Assembly (NCBI RefSeq): GCF_000287055.2
Contig: NZ_AJYQ02000124.1
Span: 1-64,000, forward strand
Length of the DNA stretch: 64,000 bases
Reading direction: 5' to 3'
Origin: Vibrio genomosp. F10 str. ZF-129
Lineage (GTDB): Bacteria; Pseudomonadota; Gammaproteobacteria; Enterobacterales; Vibrionaceae
Part shown: positions 1-10,905 of the stretch, piece after piece
Layout: each line of letters starts with the position of its first letter
How positions within the stretch are numbered: position 1 is the first letter of the stretch
The notes under the pieces: generated by a model
Told to the model about the DNA's origin: nothing
What the model saw: the letters and a program-made list of their open reading frames with translations, nothing else
Database searches by the model: none
Translations under genes and position numbers: made by a program

Positions 1-120
1 TTCTGATCACTGACTTACTGTGATTGGTATAAAATCAGCCTAAAAACTGGGCACTAAAAGAGTACACTATCCTACAAAAACATAACGCCTTATGGCTGAG
101 ATTATCGCTCTTAAACCACA

Positions 121-151
121 AAAAAAGCCGCTAGTTTCCTAGCGGCTTTTT
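121..151 (-). terminator. Rho-independent terminator after secF
   Basis: A perfect 13-bp stem (AAAAAGCCGCTAG against CTAGCGGCTTTTT) closes a TTTC loop about 40 bases past the secF stop. The A-run and T-run at the two ends make it usable from both strands. Confidence 0.9.
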
Positions 152-192
152 AAATACCATATCTCAATATTGAAGCTGATTAATAAAACGCC

Positions 193-1140
193 TTATGGCA
201 TTTCATCCAGATCTTCACCTTCTTTCTCAACTTGAGTTGGCATTAGGTGCTCTCGTTCAATACCCAGTTTCAATGCTAATGCTGAAGCCACATAGATTGA
301 AGAGTAAGTACCGACAGTAATACCTAATAGCAACGCTAACGCAAAACCATGAATCATCGCTCCGCCTTGAGTAAACAGCGCAATAACCACAAATAAAGTA
401 GTACCTGAAGTGATCAAGGTACGACTCAAGGTTTGAGTAATAGAGTTATTCATAACCTCAGGTGGTTCACCGTTACGCATCTTACGGAAGTTTTCACGGA
501 TACGGTCAAATACAACGATAGTATCATTGAGTGAGTACCCGACGACCGTCAGCAAAGCCGCGACAATAGTTAAGTCCACTTCAATTTGCAATAACGAAAA
601 GATGCCTAGAGTAATGATAACATCGTGTGCAAGAGCCATAACAGCCCCCGCCGCCAAACGCCACTCGAATCGAATCGATACATAGATCAAAATACAGATT
701 AGAGAAGCAAGAATCGCAAGCCCCCCCGCTTCTGTTAGTTCATCACCCACATTCGGGCCAACAAACTCGATTCTGCGCATTTCAACGCTTTCCCCTGTGC
801 CATCTTTAATAGCATCGAGGATTTGGTTACCTAACGTTTCGTTTGCAATACCGTCACGTGGACGAAGACGAACCATCACTTCACGTGCTGAACCGAAGTT
901 CTGTACCGTAGCATCACCAAAGCCTTCAGCTTCAAGCGCCCCACGGATATCTTCTAGATTGGCAGGTTGCTCAAAACCCACTTCAATCAGTGTGCCGCCA
1001 GTGAAGTCTAAACCCCAGTTCAGCCACTTGGTTGAAAGGGTAAAGATGGCAGCCGCGATCATCACCAAAGAGAAAGCAAACGCTACTTTCGACCAACGCA
1101 TGAAGTCGATCGTTTTCTCTGCTCTTAGAATTTGAAACAT
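193..1140 (-). CDS. secF: Protein-export membrane protein SecF
   Basis: SecF pairs with SecD in the inner membrane and uses the proton (in vibrios possibly sodium) gradient to help proteins leave the SecYEG channel. The 315-aa protein has one N-terminal membrane segment (about residues 17-37), a periplasmic domain with the family motif FVGPNVGDEL, and five more membrane segments in the C-terminal half. The RND-type signature GYSLNDTIVVFDRIREN is intact. The ATG is preceded by AGGA at good spacing. It lies 14 bases after secD and is the last gene of the yajC-secD-secF unit, followed directly by a strong terminator. Length is normal for the family. Confidence 0.97.
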   Translation of the reverse strand: MFQILRAEKTIDFMRWSKVAFAFSLVMIAAAIFTLSTKWLNWGLDFTGGTLIEVGFEQPANLEDIRGALEAEGFGDATVQNFGSAREVMVRLRPRDGIANETLGNQILDAIKDGTGESVEMRRIEFVGPNVGDELTEAGGLAILASLICILIYVSIRFEWRLAAGAVMALAHDVIITLGIFSLLQIEVDLTIVAALLTVVGYSLNDTIVVFDRIRENFRKMRNGEPPEVMNNSITQTLSRTLITSGTTLFVVIALFTQGGAMIHGFALALLLGITVGTYSSIYVASALALKLGIEREHLMPTQVEKEGEDLDEMP

Positions 1141-1154
1141 AATAATTCCTAGCC

Positions 1155-3011
1155 TTAGATCGACAGTTTATCGATGCGCTTACCACCATATAGCAGGTTA
1201 ACCACACAACGGGTTCCTACAATCGCAGTAAACATAGAAGTCAAAATACCAATAGATAGCGTGACAGCGAAACCTTTAATCGCACCTGTACCCACTGCAA
1301 ACAAAATGATCGCCGTGATTAAGGTGGTGATGTTCGCATCGGCAATAGTACTGAATGCATTTGAATAACCTTGGTGAATCGCTTGTTGAGGGTTTTTCCC
1401 TTCGCGAAGTTCTTCACGGATACGCTCAAAGATCAGTACGTTTGCATCCACCGCCATACCCACGGTCAAGACAATACCGGCAATGCCAGGCAGCGTCATT
1501 GTCGCCCCCGGAATCATCGACATAACGCCAATAATAAGCACCAAGTTAGCCATCAGAGCCATATTTGCGATGAAGCCAAATTTACGGTAGTAAACCAACG
1601 TAAATAGCATAACCGCGACCATACCCCAGATCATCGCTTGAATACCCATATCAATGTTCTGTTGTCCCATCGATGGACCGATAGTACGTTCTTCAACGAT
1701 TGAAATTGGCGCAATCAAAGCACCAGCACGGAGCAATAACGCAAGGTTGTGCGCTTCAGCAACAGAATCAATACCCGTAATACGGAAGTTACGGCCAAGT
1801 GCAGTTTGAATTGTCGCTTGGTTAATCACTTCTTCATGCTTAGATAGAATCACGCTACCTTCAGGTGTTTTACGGCCACTGTCTTTGTACTCTGCAAATA
1901 CGGTCGCCATGAGCTTACCGACATTTTGACGAGAGAACGTCGACATCTTGCTACCACCTTCACTATCGAGTGAGATGTTCACTTGCGGGCGACCATATTC
2001 GTCAACACTTGAGCTGGCATCAGTGATATGAGCACCGCCTAAGATGACACGCTTTTTAACCACGACAGGGCGTCCATCACGGTTAGTTTTTATTTCGCTA
2101 CCCGCTGGTGCTCGGCCACTTGCCGCAGCAGAAAGATCGGCTTGGTCATCAACTTCTCGGAACTCTAGCGTTGCTGTCGCACCAAGGATTTCCTTCGCAC
2201 GAGCCGTATCTTGAACACCAGGAAGTTCAACAACGATACGGTTTGCACCTTGACGTTGAACGAGCGGCTCTGCCACACCCAGTTCATTAACACGGTTACG
2301 TAAAATCGTAATATTCTGTTCAACCGCGTAGTTACGGATTTCAGTCAAACGAGCTTCATTAAACGTAGCAACTAGAGAAAATCGGCCATTACTGTCTGAA
2401 TCAACAAACGTCATATCACGGTGTTTTTCTGCCAGTAGTTTTTTCGCTTCTGCTAATTGTTCAGCATCACGCAATAAAACTTCAACAGAATCACTGCCGG
2501 ATGGGCGAATAGAGCGGTAACGAATACGGTCTTCACGTAGTTCACTACGGAAGGCTTCTTCTTGTTGACCGACCAGTGTCTTCATTGCCGCATCCATATC
2601 CACTTCCATTAAGAAGTGAACACCACCACGCAAATCAAGACCCAATTTCATTGGCGCAGCGCCAATAGATTCAAGCCAGGTAGGGGTAGAAGGCGCTAAG
2701 TTTAGAGCAACGATTTTATCTTTGCCAAGGGCTTCATTGACAATGTCACGAGCGGTAAGCTGTGTATCAGTATCGTTAAAGCGAACAAGAATTTGTCCAT
2801 TTTCTAGAGCAATAGATTTATGAGATAGACCCTGTTTTTCAAGGGCATTGGTGACGGAATCCAGCGTTGACAGATCAACAGAGGCGCCGCGCGCCCCTGT
2901 AACTTGAATAGCTGGATCTTCACCGTATAGGTTCGGAAGTGCGTATAACGCGGCTGTAGCGATAGCAAATATCACCAACAGGTACTTCCATAACGGATAA
3001 CGGTTTAGCAC
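1155..3011 (-). CDS. secD: Protein translocase subunit SecD
   Basis: SecD is the large partner of SecF in the SecDF-YajC complex, which pulls secreted proteins into the periplasm. The 618-aa protein has an N-terminal membrane segment, the conserved [10 protein letters not shown] motif at the start of the big periplasmic domain, and a C-terminal six-helix RND-like bundle with [17 protein letters not shown]. The start codon is GTG with AGGA eight bases before it (revcomp of about 3019-3023). It sits 20 bases after yajC, so the three genes are surely one transcript. Nothing is missing or truncated. Confidence 0.97.
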   Translation of the reverse strand: MLNRYPLWKYLLVIFAIATAALYALPNLYGEDPAIQVTGARGASVDLSTLDSVTNALEKQGLSHKSIALENGQILVRFNDTDTQLTARDIVNEALGKDKIVALNLAPSTPTWLESIGAAPMKLGLDLRGGVHFLMEVDMDAAMKTLVGQQEEAFRSELREDRIRYRSIRPSGSDSVEVLLRDAEQLAEAKKLLAEKHRDMTFVDSDSNGRFSLVATFNEARLTEIRNYAVEQNITILRNRVNELGVAEPLVQRQGANRIVVELPGVQDTARAKEILGATATLEFREVDDQADLSAAASGRAPAGSEIKTNRDGRPVVVKKRVILGGAHITDASSSVDEYGRPQVNISLDSEGGSKMSTFSRQNVGKLMATVFAEYKDSGRKTPEGSVILSKHEEVINQATIQTALGRNFRITGIDSVAEAHNLALLLRAGALIAPISIVEERTIGPSMGQQNIDMGIQAMIWGMVAVMLFTLVYYRKFGFIANMALMANLVLIIGVMSMIPGATMTLPGIAGIVLTVGMAVDANVLIFERIREELREGKNPQQAIHQGYSNAFSTIADANITTLITAIILFAVGTGAIKGFAVTLSIGILTSMFTAIVGTRCVVNLLYGGKRIDKLSI

Positions 3012-3031
3012 AGCAAGAATCCTTTAGCCGT

Positions 3032-3361
3032 TTATAGAGACTTCAGTGTACCCTTCGGTAACACAGCAGTAACGAAATCTTTCTTGATTACAACTTCATT
3101 GTTTACGTTTAGTTCAATTGAAATGTAATCGTTGTCTTCTGCGATTTTAGTGATTTTACCCACAAGGCCACCGCTAGTGATCACTTCATCACCTTTGCCC
3201 ATCGCTGCCATAAGATTTTTATGCTCTTTTACACGCTTAGCTTGAGGGCGGTAAATCATGAAGTAGAAGATTACTGCGAACATACCAAGCATGATAATCA
3301 TTTCGAAACCACCACCTGCTGGTGCACCTTCTGCTGCTGCGTGAGCTTGAGAAATAAACAT
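3032..3361 (-). CDS. yajC: Sec translocase accessory protein YajC
   Basis: YajC is a small single-span inner-membrane protein that copurifies with SecD and SecF. The 109-aa product has one membrane helix (about residues 18-37, GGFEMIIMLGMFAVIFYFMIY), followed by the typical RPQAKRVKEHKNLM stretch and a small cytosolic beta domain. GAGG lies before the ATG. It is the first gene of yajC-secD-secF; tgt ends 124 bases upstream on the same strand with no clear terminator between, so read-through from tgt is likely, as in other gammaproteobacteria. Confidence 0.95.
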   Translation of the reverse strand: MFISQAHAAAEGAPAGGGFEMIIMLGMFAVIFYFMIYRPQAKRVKEHKNLMAAMGKGDEVITSGGLVGKITKIAEDNDYISIELNVNNEVVIKKDFVTAVLPKGTLKSL

Positions 3362-3485
3362 TAAAGACGTCCTCTATAGTATTTTTTATTGATAATTCAA
3401 TTAAGTTGGGGATTTCCCTTTCATTTTCAAGTACCCCGCTCATAACTCCGAGCGAATTGGTCGCGAAAACAAAAGGGTTTTACAA

Positions 3486-4673
<1,188 letters not shown>

Positions 4674-4851
4674 CTACGAGAGCGGTCGCGGATTCCATGC
4701 GAAGTAAGAGATAAGCTCTTTCTCTAGCCTACTGCTAGCACTCGTTATTACCTGTTTTACAAAAACTCAGCACATGACAATAAAAAAGTGCACTATTCAT
4801 AACTGAAAAAGTATAAATGAGCACTGCAGACACGGCCAGTCTATCGTCGCG

Positions 4852-5904
4852 TTACTTGTTTTTTTTGTTGATAAACATCGCATCGCCATAACTAAAGAAG
4901 CGATACTCCCCCTCAACCGCGTGTTTATACGCCGTCATGGTATTGTCATAACCTGCAAACGCACTGACAAGCATGATCAGCGTTGACTCTGGCAAGTGGA
5001 AATTGGTCACCAAGCAATCAATCAGTTGATATTCATACCCAGGGAAGATAAATATTTCAGTATCACCAAAAAATGGAACCAGCTCAGTACCATTCTTAAC
5101 CGCATCTTGAGCGGCACTTTCTAGTGAGCGAACCGAAGTCGTACCGACAGCGATAACACGCCCGCCACGAGCTTTCGTCGCTGCAATCGCGTCCACAACC
5201 TCTTGCGGGACTTCGACATATTCGGCGTGCATATGATGATCGTTAATATTGTCGACTTTTACGGGTTGAAACGTCCCTGCACCGACATGCAAGGTAACAT
5301 AAGCAAATTCAACCCCCTTTTCTTGTATCTTAGCTAGAATCTCTTCATCAAAGTGCAAACCCGCTGTCGGAGCGGCGACCGCACCCGGCTTTTCGTTATA
5401 AACCGTTTGGTAACGCTCTTTATCTGCATCTTCATCGGGTCTGTCGATGTAAGGTGGCAATGGCATGTGACCAACACGGTTTAATATCTCAAGCACTGAC
5501 TGGTCTGAATCAAAATGAATCTCGAATAAGGCATCGTGCCTCTCTACCATAGTGGCTTTGTATTCGTCTTTTTCACCTAAAAACAAACGCGTGCCAGGCT
5601 TTGGCGACTTAGAGCAACGGACATGAGCCAGAATGCTTTTTTCATCGAGCATTCGTTCAACAAGTACCTCCAGTTTTCCACCGGATTCCTTGCGGCCAAA
5701 AAGACGGGCTGGAATAACTCGCGTGTTATTGAAAACCATCAAATCGCCGGGTTCAACCAAATCAAGAACATCGGTAAACGCGCGATCATTCAGATCACCA
5801 TTCATGCCATCTAAGTGCAGAAGGCGGCTTGCTGTACGCTCTGCTGTTGGGTAGCGAGCAATCAGTTCATCAGGGAGTTCAAAGTGAAAATCAGAAACTT
5901 GCAT
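4852..5904 (-). CDS. queA: S-adenosylmethionine:tRNA ribosyltransferase-isomerase QueA
   Basis: QueA transfers and isomerises the ribosyl part of SAM onto preQ1-modified tRNA to make epoxyqueuosine. The 350-aa protein contains the family blocks [43 protein letters not shown] and [10 protein letters not shown] start it at the second in-frame ATG (5904, [11 protein letters not shown]), which matches the usual N-terminus; an ATG two codons earlier (5910) is equally possible and neither has a good ribosome site. The gap to tgt is 232 bases and may hold a tgt promoter; still the pair is functionally one unit. Confidence 0.95.
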   Translation of the reverse strand: MQVSDFHFELPDELIARYPTAERTASRLLHLDGMNGDLNDRAFTDVLDLVEPGDLMVFNNTRVIPARLFGRKESGGKLEVLVERMLDEKSILAHVRCSKSPKPGTRLFLGEKDEYKATMVERHDALFEIHFDSDQSVLEILNRVGHMPLPPYIDRPDEDADKERYQTVYNEKPGAVAAPTAGLHFDEEILAKIQEKGVEFAYVTLHVGAGTFQPVKVDNINDHHMHAEYVEVPQEVVDAIAATKARGGRVIAVGTTSVRSLESAAQDAVKNGTELVPFFGDTEIFIFPGYEYQLIDCLVTNFHLPESTLIMLVSAFAGYDNTMTAYKHAVEGEYRFFSYGDAMFINKKNK

Positions 5905-6197
5905 GGTCATCGTCTTGTCTAGTGGAAACTTGCTCTAGTCCATAGAGCCGTTAGCCGTAAGAGAACCATCAGCGATGGTTTTTACGCAGCCGACTAGTAT
6001 ATGCCGCTACACTTCAATAGCAAGAGCTGTTCCTACGTTCAAAATAAATTGTTACTTTTTTAAATGATAAAACAATCACTTAAAAAATAACGCCGCAATC
6101 AATTCGTCTAATCTAATTATCTCTTCTAAAATGAAACAAAAAGCATAATAAAAACAACGTCGCTGGGCCTACTAACATTATATTTGGGTAATACAGA

Positions 6198-8138
6198 ATG
6201 CGTTTAAAAAAACAACTTACCTACGGGTTCGGGCTGATTATTTGCTTACTGCTCATCACTTCAGCAATCTCATATTTTCGTTTTAGTGCGACAAATGCAG
6301 GGTTCAACCAATACCGAGGCTTGGCATTAGGCAGTGTTTATACTGGCCGCATTCAAGCTAATATTTTAGAAGCACGTTTAGCCGCCAATAAATATTTGAA
6401 ATATCAAACTAATGCAACTCGAGAACAGGTCAAATCTCGATTGGATACCAGCATATCATTGCTGGTTGAGGCCAAAAAACTTAAGCTCGACTCAGATCAC
6501 GCAGCAGAATTTGATAACATCAGCGCCCAAATGAAGGAGTATGAAAGCAGCTTCAATCAAGTGGTGCAATTGATCGACCAACGCAATGTCTTAGTATCTT
6601 CTCAGTTAGACCCTGCTGGTTTAGCCATGCGAAAAGCACTCTCGGCCATAATGAAAGAAGCCTATGACACAAAATCCGTTGCTGTAGCGCTATATTCTGG
6701 GCAATTGCAAGAAAGTATCTTACTCGGGCGTCTCTATGCGGTGAAATACCTGGTCAGCAATGAGCAAGTTGACGCTGACCGTGTGAGCACTGAATTCAAA
6801 CAAATGGCAATTCGTGCTGATACATTGAAACAAGTCATCACTACATCCTCAGAACGCAAGTTATTAGACAGTTACCAATCCGCCTTTTCTGCTTACCAAG
6901 AGGCATTTTCTTCGATTGTTAAAACCATCCAACAACGTAATGCCATTATTAGAGATAAATTAGACGTCATCGGTGGATCTGCGGCAGCAACGATTGAAAC
7001 GATCAAATTAAGAACCAAGGAACAGCAAGATAAAGTGGGCCCTAGCATGGTTGAGAAATTCAATAGTGCTCAAACCATCTTGTTGATGCTGTCGACCGCT
7101 GCAACATTGATTGCGTTATTCATCGCTTTCTATATTTATCGCGGTATCTTACGGGTCGTCGGTGGAGAGCCTAGTGATATTGAAAAACTGGTTCGAGATG
7201 TGTCTGAAGGGGAGCTCTCCGAAGAGCTTCAGACTGATGGCAGTGAAACCGGTATTTATTACAATATTGTTCAAATGCGCAAAGAATTACGCCGCATTAT
7301 CGAAAGCTTCCACTCTATTTCAGACAACATCTCTTCAAGCGCTCTACAACTGAGCGATGTCATGTCACAAACTCAAGATAACGCGCACAAAGAGTTAAGC
7401 CAAGTCGAACAGATTGCTACCGCCATTACCGAACTATCAAGTACCGCCAGTGAAGTAAGTCAGAATGCCTCTGGTGCTGAAAGTGCAGCCAGCGGTGCTA
7501 CTTCCAACGTTGCATCAGGCCAAGAAGCTCTAAACTCTTCTGATAATGTGTCACGAAATATTGAACATTCCATTGAGGAAACGACCAAAATCGTCAATCA
7601 GCTCCGAGAATACTCTATTGAAATCGGTACGGTTGTAGAGGTCATCAATACCATATCTGAGCAAACGAATCTGCTTGCCTTGAATGCAGCTATCGAAGCA
7701 GCACGGGCGGGTGAGCAAGGACGCGGATTTGCTGTCGTTGCCGATGAAGTGCGTTCTCTGGCGGCGAAAACTCAGCAGTCTACGGTTGATATCCAGGAAA
7801 TCATTTCACGATTACAAAAACAGGCTGAGGAAGCGAATCAATACATGGAATCGAATATGTCTTTGGTCGATGACTCGCGGTCTATCAGTGAACAGCTGCG
7901 GTCGTCATTTGTTGAGATAGCCAATTCGGTAACCTTGATTTCAGATATGAACACGCAAGTAGCAACGGCATCAGAAGAGCAATCTGGTGTGACTCAGGAT
8001 ATTTCACAAAATGTCTCCATAACCTTTGATATCGTAAACCAAAACGTTGAACAGGTTGGAATCAGTAAGCAAGCCAGTGAGGCACTTTCTGACCTCGTTG
8101 AAGAGCAAAAATCTCTACTGCGCTTTTTCAAACTGTAA
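6198..8138 (+). CDS. Methyl-accepting chemotaxis protein with HBM-type sensor
   Basis: A transmembrane chemoreceptor that passes ligand signals to CheA/CheW. The 646-aa protein has a membrane helix at about 9-27, a roughly 260-residue all-helical periplasmic region whose size and two internally similar halves (each with an LxxxYxAxxxYL-like pattern and ...QRNxxxxxxLDxxG...) suit the helical bimodular (HBM) fold, a second helix near 293-316, a HAMP-like linker, and the signalling hairpin with the invariant tip [19 protein letters not shown] near residue 490. It ends LLRFFKL, with no CheR-tethering pentapeptide. HBM receptors often sense TCA intermediates or other organic acids; the ligand here is unknown. 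It is a single-gene unit followed by a hairpin. Confidence 0.93.
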   Translation: MRLKKQLTYGFGLIICLLLITSAISYFRFSATNAGFNQYRGLALGSVYTGRIQANILEARLAANKYLKYQTNATREQVKSRLDTSISLLVEAKKLKLDSDHAAEFDNISAQMKEYESSFNQVVQLIDQRNVLVSSQLDPAGLAMRKALSAIMKEAYDTKSVAVALYSGQLQESILLGRLYAVKYLVSNEQVDADRVSTEFKQMAIRADTLKQVITTSSERKLLDSYQSAFSAYQEAFSSIVKTIQQRNAIIRDKLDVIGGSAAATIETIKLRTKEQQDKVGPSMVEKFNSAQTILLMLSTAATLIALFIAFYIYRGILRVVGGEPSDIEKLVRDVSEGELSEELQTDGSETGIYYNIVQMRKELRRIIESFHSISDNISSSALQLSDVMSQTQDNAHKELSQVEQIATAITELSSTASEVSQNASGAESAASGATSNVASGQEALNSSDNVSRNIEHSIEETTKIVNQLREYSIEIGTVVEVINTISEQTNLLALNAAIEAARAGEQGRGFAVVADEVRSLAAKTQQSTVDIQEIISRLQKQAEEANQYMESNMSLVDDSRSISEQLRSSFVEIANSVTLISDMNTQVATASEEQSGVTQDISQNVSITFDIVNQNVEQVGISKQASEALSDLVEEQKSLLRFFKL

Positions 8139-8172
8139 TCCCACACAGTGTCATTTGAATCACGCTTTTTGT

Positions 8173-8198
8173 CAGTACCCACTTCAAAGTGGGTACTG
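8173..8198 (+). terminator. Hairpin downstream of the chemoreceptor gene
   Basis: CAGTACCCACTT and its exact complement are separated by two bases, a 12-bp stem. A weak T-rich stretch follows, so it is probably a terminator or 3'-end stabiliser rather than a classical strong terminator. Confidence 0.55.
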
Positions 8199-8320
8199 GT
8201 ACTTTGTTATTTGAAACAGATCAAGGACATGACGAATAACATGGGAAAGTGGGGGAAGATCTCAGATATTCTACTGGTTTGTTTCTATAGTTAGGTTAAA
8301 GACAATAGCAGGAGGCGAAT

Positions 8321-8761
8321 ATGATAAAAGTCGAAGACATGATGACCCGCAACCCCCATACACTGTTGCGCTCTCATACCCTGTCTGATGCAAAAAACAT
8401 GATGGAGGCGCTTGATATTCGCCATATTCCAGTTGTCGATGCAGAAAGAAAAGTACTCGGTATTATCACGCAGCGTGGTGTGTTAGCCGCGCAAGAATCA
8501 AGCTTACAGAAATTGCCCAGTGATCAATCTTATACCCTATCCACACCGCTCAATGATGTCATGCACACTAAGATTATGACGGTATCACCACATGCTGGTT
8601 TAAAGGAAAGCGCCAAGTACATGCAAAAACATAAGGTGGGGTGCTTACCCATTGTGGATGGTGACGAGCTGGTGGGGATTATTACCGACAGTGACTTCGT
8701 TTCGATCGCTATCACCTTACTTGAGTTGCAAGAAGACAGCGATCCTGAAGAAGCAGAATAA
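8321..8761 (+). CDS. Two-CBS-domain protein
   Basis: The 146-aa protein is just a Bateman module: CBS 1 at about 3-60 (VEDMMTRNPHTL ... HIPVVDAERKVLGIIT) and CBS 2 at about 78-135 (VMHTKIMTVSP ... CLPIVDGDELVGIITDSDF), then an acidic tail. Such proteins bind adenine nucleotides and regulate a partner, but nothing next door names that partner. A strong AGGAGG site precedes the ATG. It stands alone between the chemoreceptor and the oxyR-type gene. Homologues in this position are common in vibrios; function unknown. Confidence 0.85.
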   Translation: MIKVEDMMTRNPHTLLRSHTLSDAKNMMEALDIRHIPVVDAERKVLGIITQRGVLAAQESSLQKLPSDQSYTLSTPLNDVMHTKIMTVSPHAGLKESAKYMQKHKVGCLPIVDGDELVGIITDSDFVSIAITLLELQEDSDPEEAE

Positions 8762-8834
8762 AACGCTAAAAAACAGGCCGAATGCCCCGTGCTTTCTAGC
8801 TGGTTCACAAGATAATAGGGGCCACGACCAAACT

Positions 8835-9740
8835 CTATAATAGCTCAGAGACAACATCGGCTAATTGGTTAAATGTTGATGTCCGAGAAGTACTCGGTCT
8901 CCAAACAAGTCCTATGTTTCGATAAGCTTGCTGACCAGGTGGGTCAACAACGACCAAATTTTGGTTTTCAAGTAAGCCATGGTCAATAGCCATTTGAGGA
9001 ATAAATGTTGTTCCCAGCCCATTCGCCACCATTTGCACTAACGTATGCAAGCTGGTTGCACTGAATGGATTGATCTTTTCTTTATCGGTTAATTTGCATG
9101 CCGACACAGCGTGTTCCGTTAAGCAGTGTTCTTTCTCTAATAGAAAAACAGACTCATCGGGTAAGTCGTCATATTTAATTGGCACTCGAATGGCGTCTGC
9201 CTGATGACGACTGATCACCATCCTAAATGGATCTTTCCCAACAATTTTACTGTGCATACCATCGATATCGACAGGTAACGCTAGAATGAGAACATCAAGT
9301 TCACCATGACGCAGGGCGGCCAACAGATTGGTGGTGGTATCTTCTCGTAATAGCAAATTGAGATGAGGAAAACGTCTATTTGCTTCCTGAACCAAATCAC
9401 ATAAAAGAAACGGAGCAATAGTCGGAATACAACCAACTTTCAACTGCCCTTGCAGGGTATCCCCTTGGCATAACTGCCCTAGCTCAACTAAGTCTTGTCC
9501 TTTTGCTAACAGCTCCCTCCCTTGAGTCACGACCATCTCGCCAGCTTGAGTAAAAACAAGAGGACTTTTTTTGTCTTTTTTCTCGTACAAAGGACAACCG
9601 ATCAGTTCTTCTAGGTTTTGAATCCCTTTACTCAAAGTGGATTGGCTTACAAAACACTTATTGGCAGCATCACTAAAATGACGAGTTTCATGCAAGGTGA
9701 TCAAATAATGCAGTTGCTTAAGGCTAGGCCATTTATTCAT
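8835..9740 (-). CDS. oxyR2: OxyR-family peroxide sensor (OxyR2 type)
   Basis: A LysR-type regulator that turns on peroxidase genes when a cysteine is oxidised by H2O2. With the ATG at 9740 (301 aa, MNKWPSLKQLHYLITLHE) the winged-helix domain is at 4-62 and the two sensing cysteines are C206 and C215 (EHCLTEHAVSAC). The residue before His205 is Glu204; most OxyRs have Gly there. This Glu, the cysteine numbering and the divergent peroxiredoxin match OxyR2 of Vibrio vulnificus, which is described as unusually sensitive to H2O2. The open frame could extend to a TTG at 9773, but the family N-terminus favours 9740. Likely autoregulated from the shared promoter region. Confidence 0.88.
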   Translation of the reverse strand: MNKWPSLKQLHYLITLHETRHFSDAANKCFVSQSTLSKGIQNLEELIGCPLYEKKDKKSPLVFTQAGEMVVTQGRELLAKGQDLVELGQLCQGDTLQGQLKVGCIPTIAPFLLCDLVQEANRRFPHLNLLLREDTTTNLLAALRHGELDVLILALPVDIDGMHSKIVGKDPFRMVISRHQADAIRVPIKYDDLPDESVFLLEKEHCLTEHAVSACKLTDKEKINPFSATSLHTLVQMVANGLGTTFIPQMAIDHGLLENQNLVVVDPPGQQAYRNIGLVWRPSTSRTSTFNQLADVVSELL

Positions 9741-9779
9741 AATATAATCAATAGTTTTAGAAGTTTCAGTCAAAGTAAC

Positions 9780-9860
9780 AATCGATAAAGGCTCATCGCT
9801 TTTATCGATTAACTTAATCTATTTAATTCGCTTTTTTCTATAGTAACTTTTGTACTATAG
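9780..9860. promoter_or_regulatory. Divergent oxyR2/prx2 control region with two inverted repeats
   Basis: Two perfect inverted repeats sit between the divergent genes. One is AATCGATAAA-N11-TTTATCGATT (9780-9810). The other is CTATAGTA-N7-TACTATAG (9838-9860), whose arms contain the ATAG/CTAT tetranucleotides typical of OxyR sites and whose right arm could be the prx2 -10 box. OxyR contacts four such elements along one DNA face, so both repeats are plausible OxyR2 binding sites; the exact spacing differs from the classical motif. Confidence 0.5.
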
Positions 9861-9925
9861 TTTGTCGCGTAGAAACGAAAGCCCAAGCAAACATGCTTGG
9901 ACAACCACTTTTTAGGAGATTCAAA

Positions 9926-10534
9926 ATGGTACTAGTAGGACGTCAAGCCCCTGACTTTACAGCAGCAGCAGTTCTAGGTAACGGTGAAATCGTAGATAAC
10001 TTCAATTTTGCTGAGTTCACTAAAGGTAAAAAAGCCGTTGTTTTCTTTTACCCACTAGACTTCACATTCGTTTGTCCTTCTGAGCTGATTGCTTTTGATA
10101 ACCGTCTAGCTGATTTCCAAGCGAAAGGCGTTGAAGTAATCGGTGTTTCAATCGATTCTCAATTCTCTCACAACGCATGGCGTAACACTGCTATCGCTGA
10201 TGGCGGTATCGGCCAAGTTAAATACCCTCTAGTTGCTGATGTTAAACACGAAATCTGTAAAGCATACGACGTTGAGCACCCAGAAGCTGGTGTTGCTTTC
10301 CGTGGTTCTTTCCTAATCGATGCTGACGGTCTTGTACGTCACCAAGTAGTAAACGATCTTCCACTAGGTCGTAACATCGACGAAATGCTACGCATGGTAG
10401 ACGCACTAAACTTCCACGAGAAGAACGGTGAAGTTTGTCCTGCACAATGGGAAGAAGGCAAAGCAGGTATGGACGCATCACCAACAGGTGTTGCAGCGTT
10501 CTTATCTGAGCACGCTGACGACCTTAGCAAGTAA
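9926..10534 (+). CDS. prx2: 2-Cys peroxiredoxin (Prx2 type)
   Basis: Reduces hydrogen peroxide and organic peroxides. The 202-aa protein has the peroxidatic cysteine C50 in FTFVCPSE and the resolving cysteine C171 in GEVCPAQW, so it is a typical 2-Cys enzyme of the Prx1/AhpC group. It has a GGIG loop but lacks the C-terminal YF motif that goes with hyperoxidation sensitivity. The real start is the ATG at 9926 behind AGGAGA; an in-frame ATG at 9893 has no such site. Divergent from oxyR2, which most likely activates it. No ahpF reductase is nearby, so the electron donor is encoded elsewhere. Confidence 0.93.
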   Translation: MVLVGRQAPDFTAAAVLGNGEIVDNFNFAEFTKGKKAVVFFYPLDFTFVCPSELIAFDNRLADFQAKGVEVIGVSIDSQFSHNAWRNTAIADGGIGQVKYPLVADVKHEICKAYDVEHPEAGVAFRGSFLIDADGLVRHQVVNDLPLGRNIDEMLRMVDALNFHEKNGEVCPAQWEEGKAGMDASPTGVAAFLSEHADDLSK

Positions 10535-10676
10535 TTGATTCGGTCTCTCTACTTAAGTAGAGACAACATCCGAGCTCAAACGGGTGATATGGTTGGACTC
10601 TCTTTAAAGAGAACATATAAAGCGAAAAGCTATAGCGCAAAGCGCACGCCAATCAGTAATAAGTAAAGTCTTAATC

Positions 10677-10703
10677 AAAACCCGAAGCATTGCTTCGGGT
10701 TTT
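10677..10703 (+). terminator. Rho-independent terminator between prx2 and dapD
   Basis: AAAACCCGAAGC pairs with GCTTCGGGTTTT across an ATT loop, then ATTTTG follows. It closes the prx2 transcript. Confidence 0.85.
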
Positions 10704-10781
10704 ATTTTGTCTGCCGCACACTGTCTAATACACATTATTTTCTTAATGGACAAACATATCTCTAATAAGACAAGACATATC

Positions 10782-10826
10782 GGTTTACAGACTTTCTCTA
10801 CTTTAGGGCTTTAAAGTCTGTAAGCC
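10782..10826. repeat. Strong inverted repeat in the dapD leader/promoter
   Basis: An 11-bp perfect inverted repeat, extended to 14 bp with one mismatch, spans a 17-base loop about 80 bases before the dapD start. No T-run follows, so it is not a simple terminator. It could be an operator or a leader RNA hairpin. Confidence 0.6.
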
Positions 10827-10905
10827 TCTCACTATGATGGACAGCATCAAATATAAAGCAGTGAAACTTATCACCGCTTAACCGAATATACGCATGGAGA
10901 TAACT

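Larger units (their letters stand above)
10535..10905. other. prx2-dapD intergenic region with several hairpins
   Basis: This 371-base gap holds no gene I can support. In order it contains an 18-bp perfect palindrome TCTCTACTTAAGTAGAGA (10546-10563), a similar 14-bp palindrome TCTCTTTAAAGAGA (10599-10612), a clear terminator (10677-10703), and a strong inverted repeat TTACAGACTTT-N17-AAAGTCTGTAA (10785-10823) just before dapD. Confidence 0.7.

Noticed and set aside
9741..9773. TTG start extending OxyR2 by 11 residues
   Set aside because: The N-terminus of relatives and the C206/C215 and Glu204 numbering fit the ATG at 9740.
10700..10905. Possible lysine riboswitch before dapD
   Set aside because: Only one hairpin is present; the multi-helix lysine aptamer with its conserved core is not visible.
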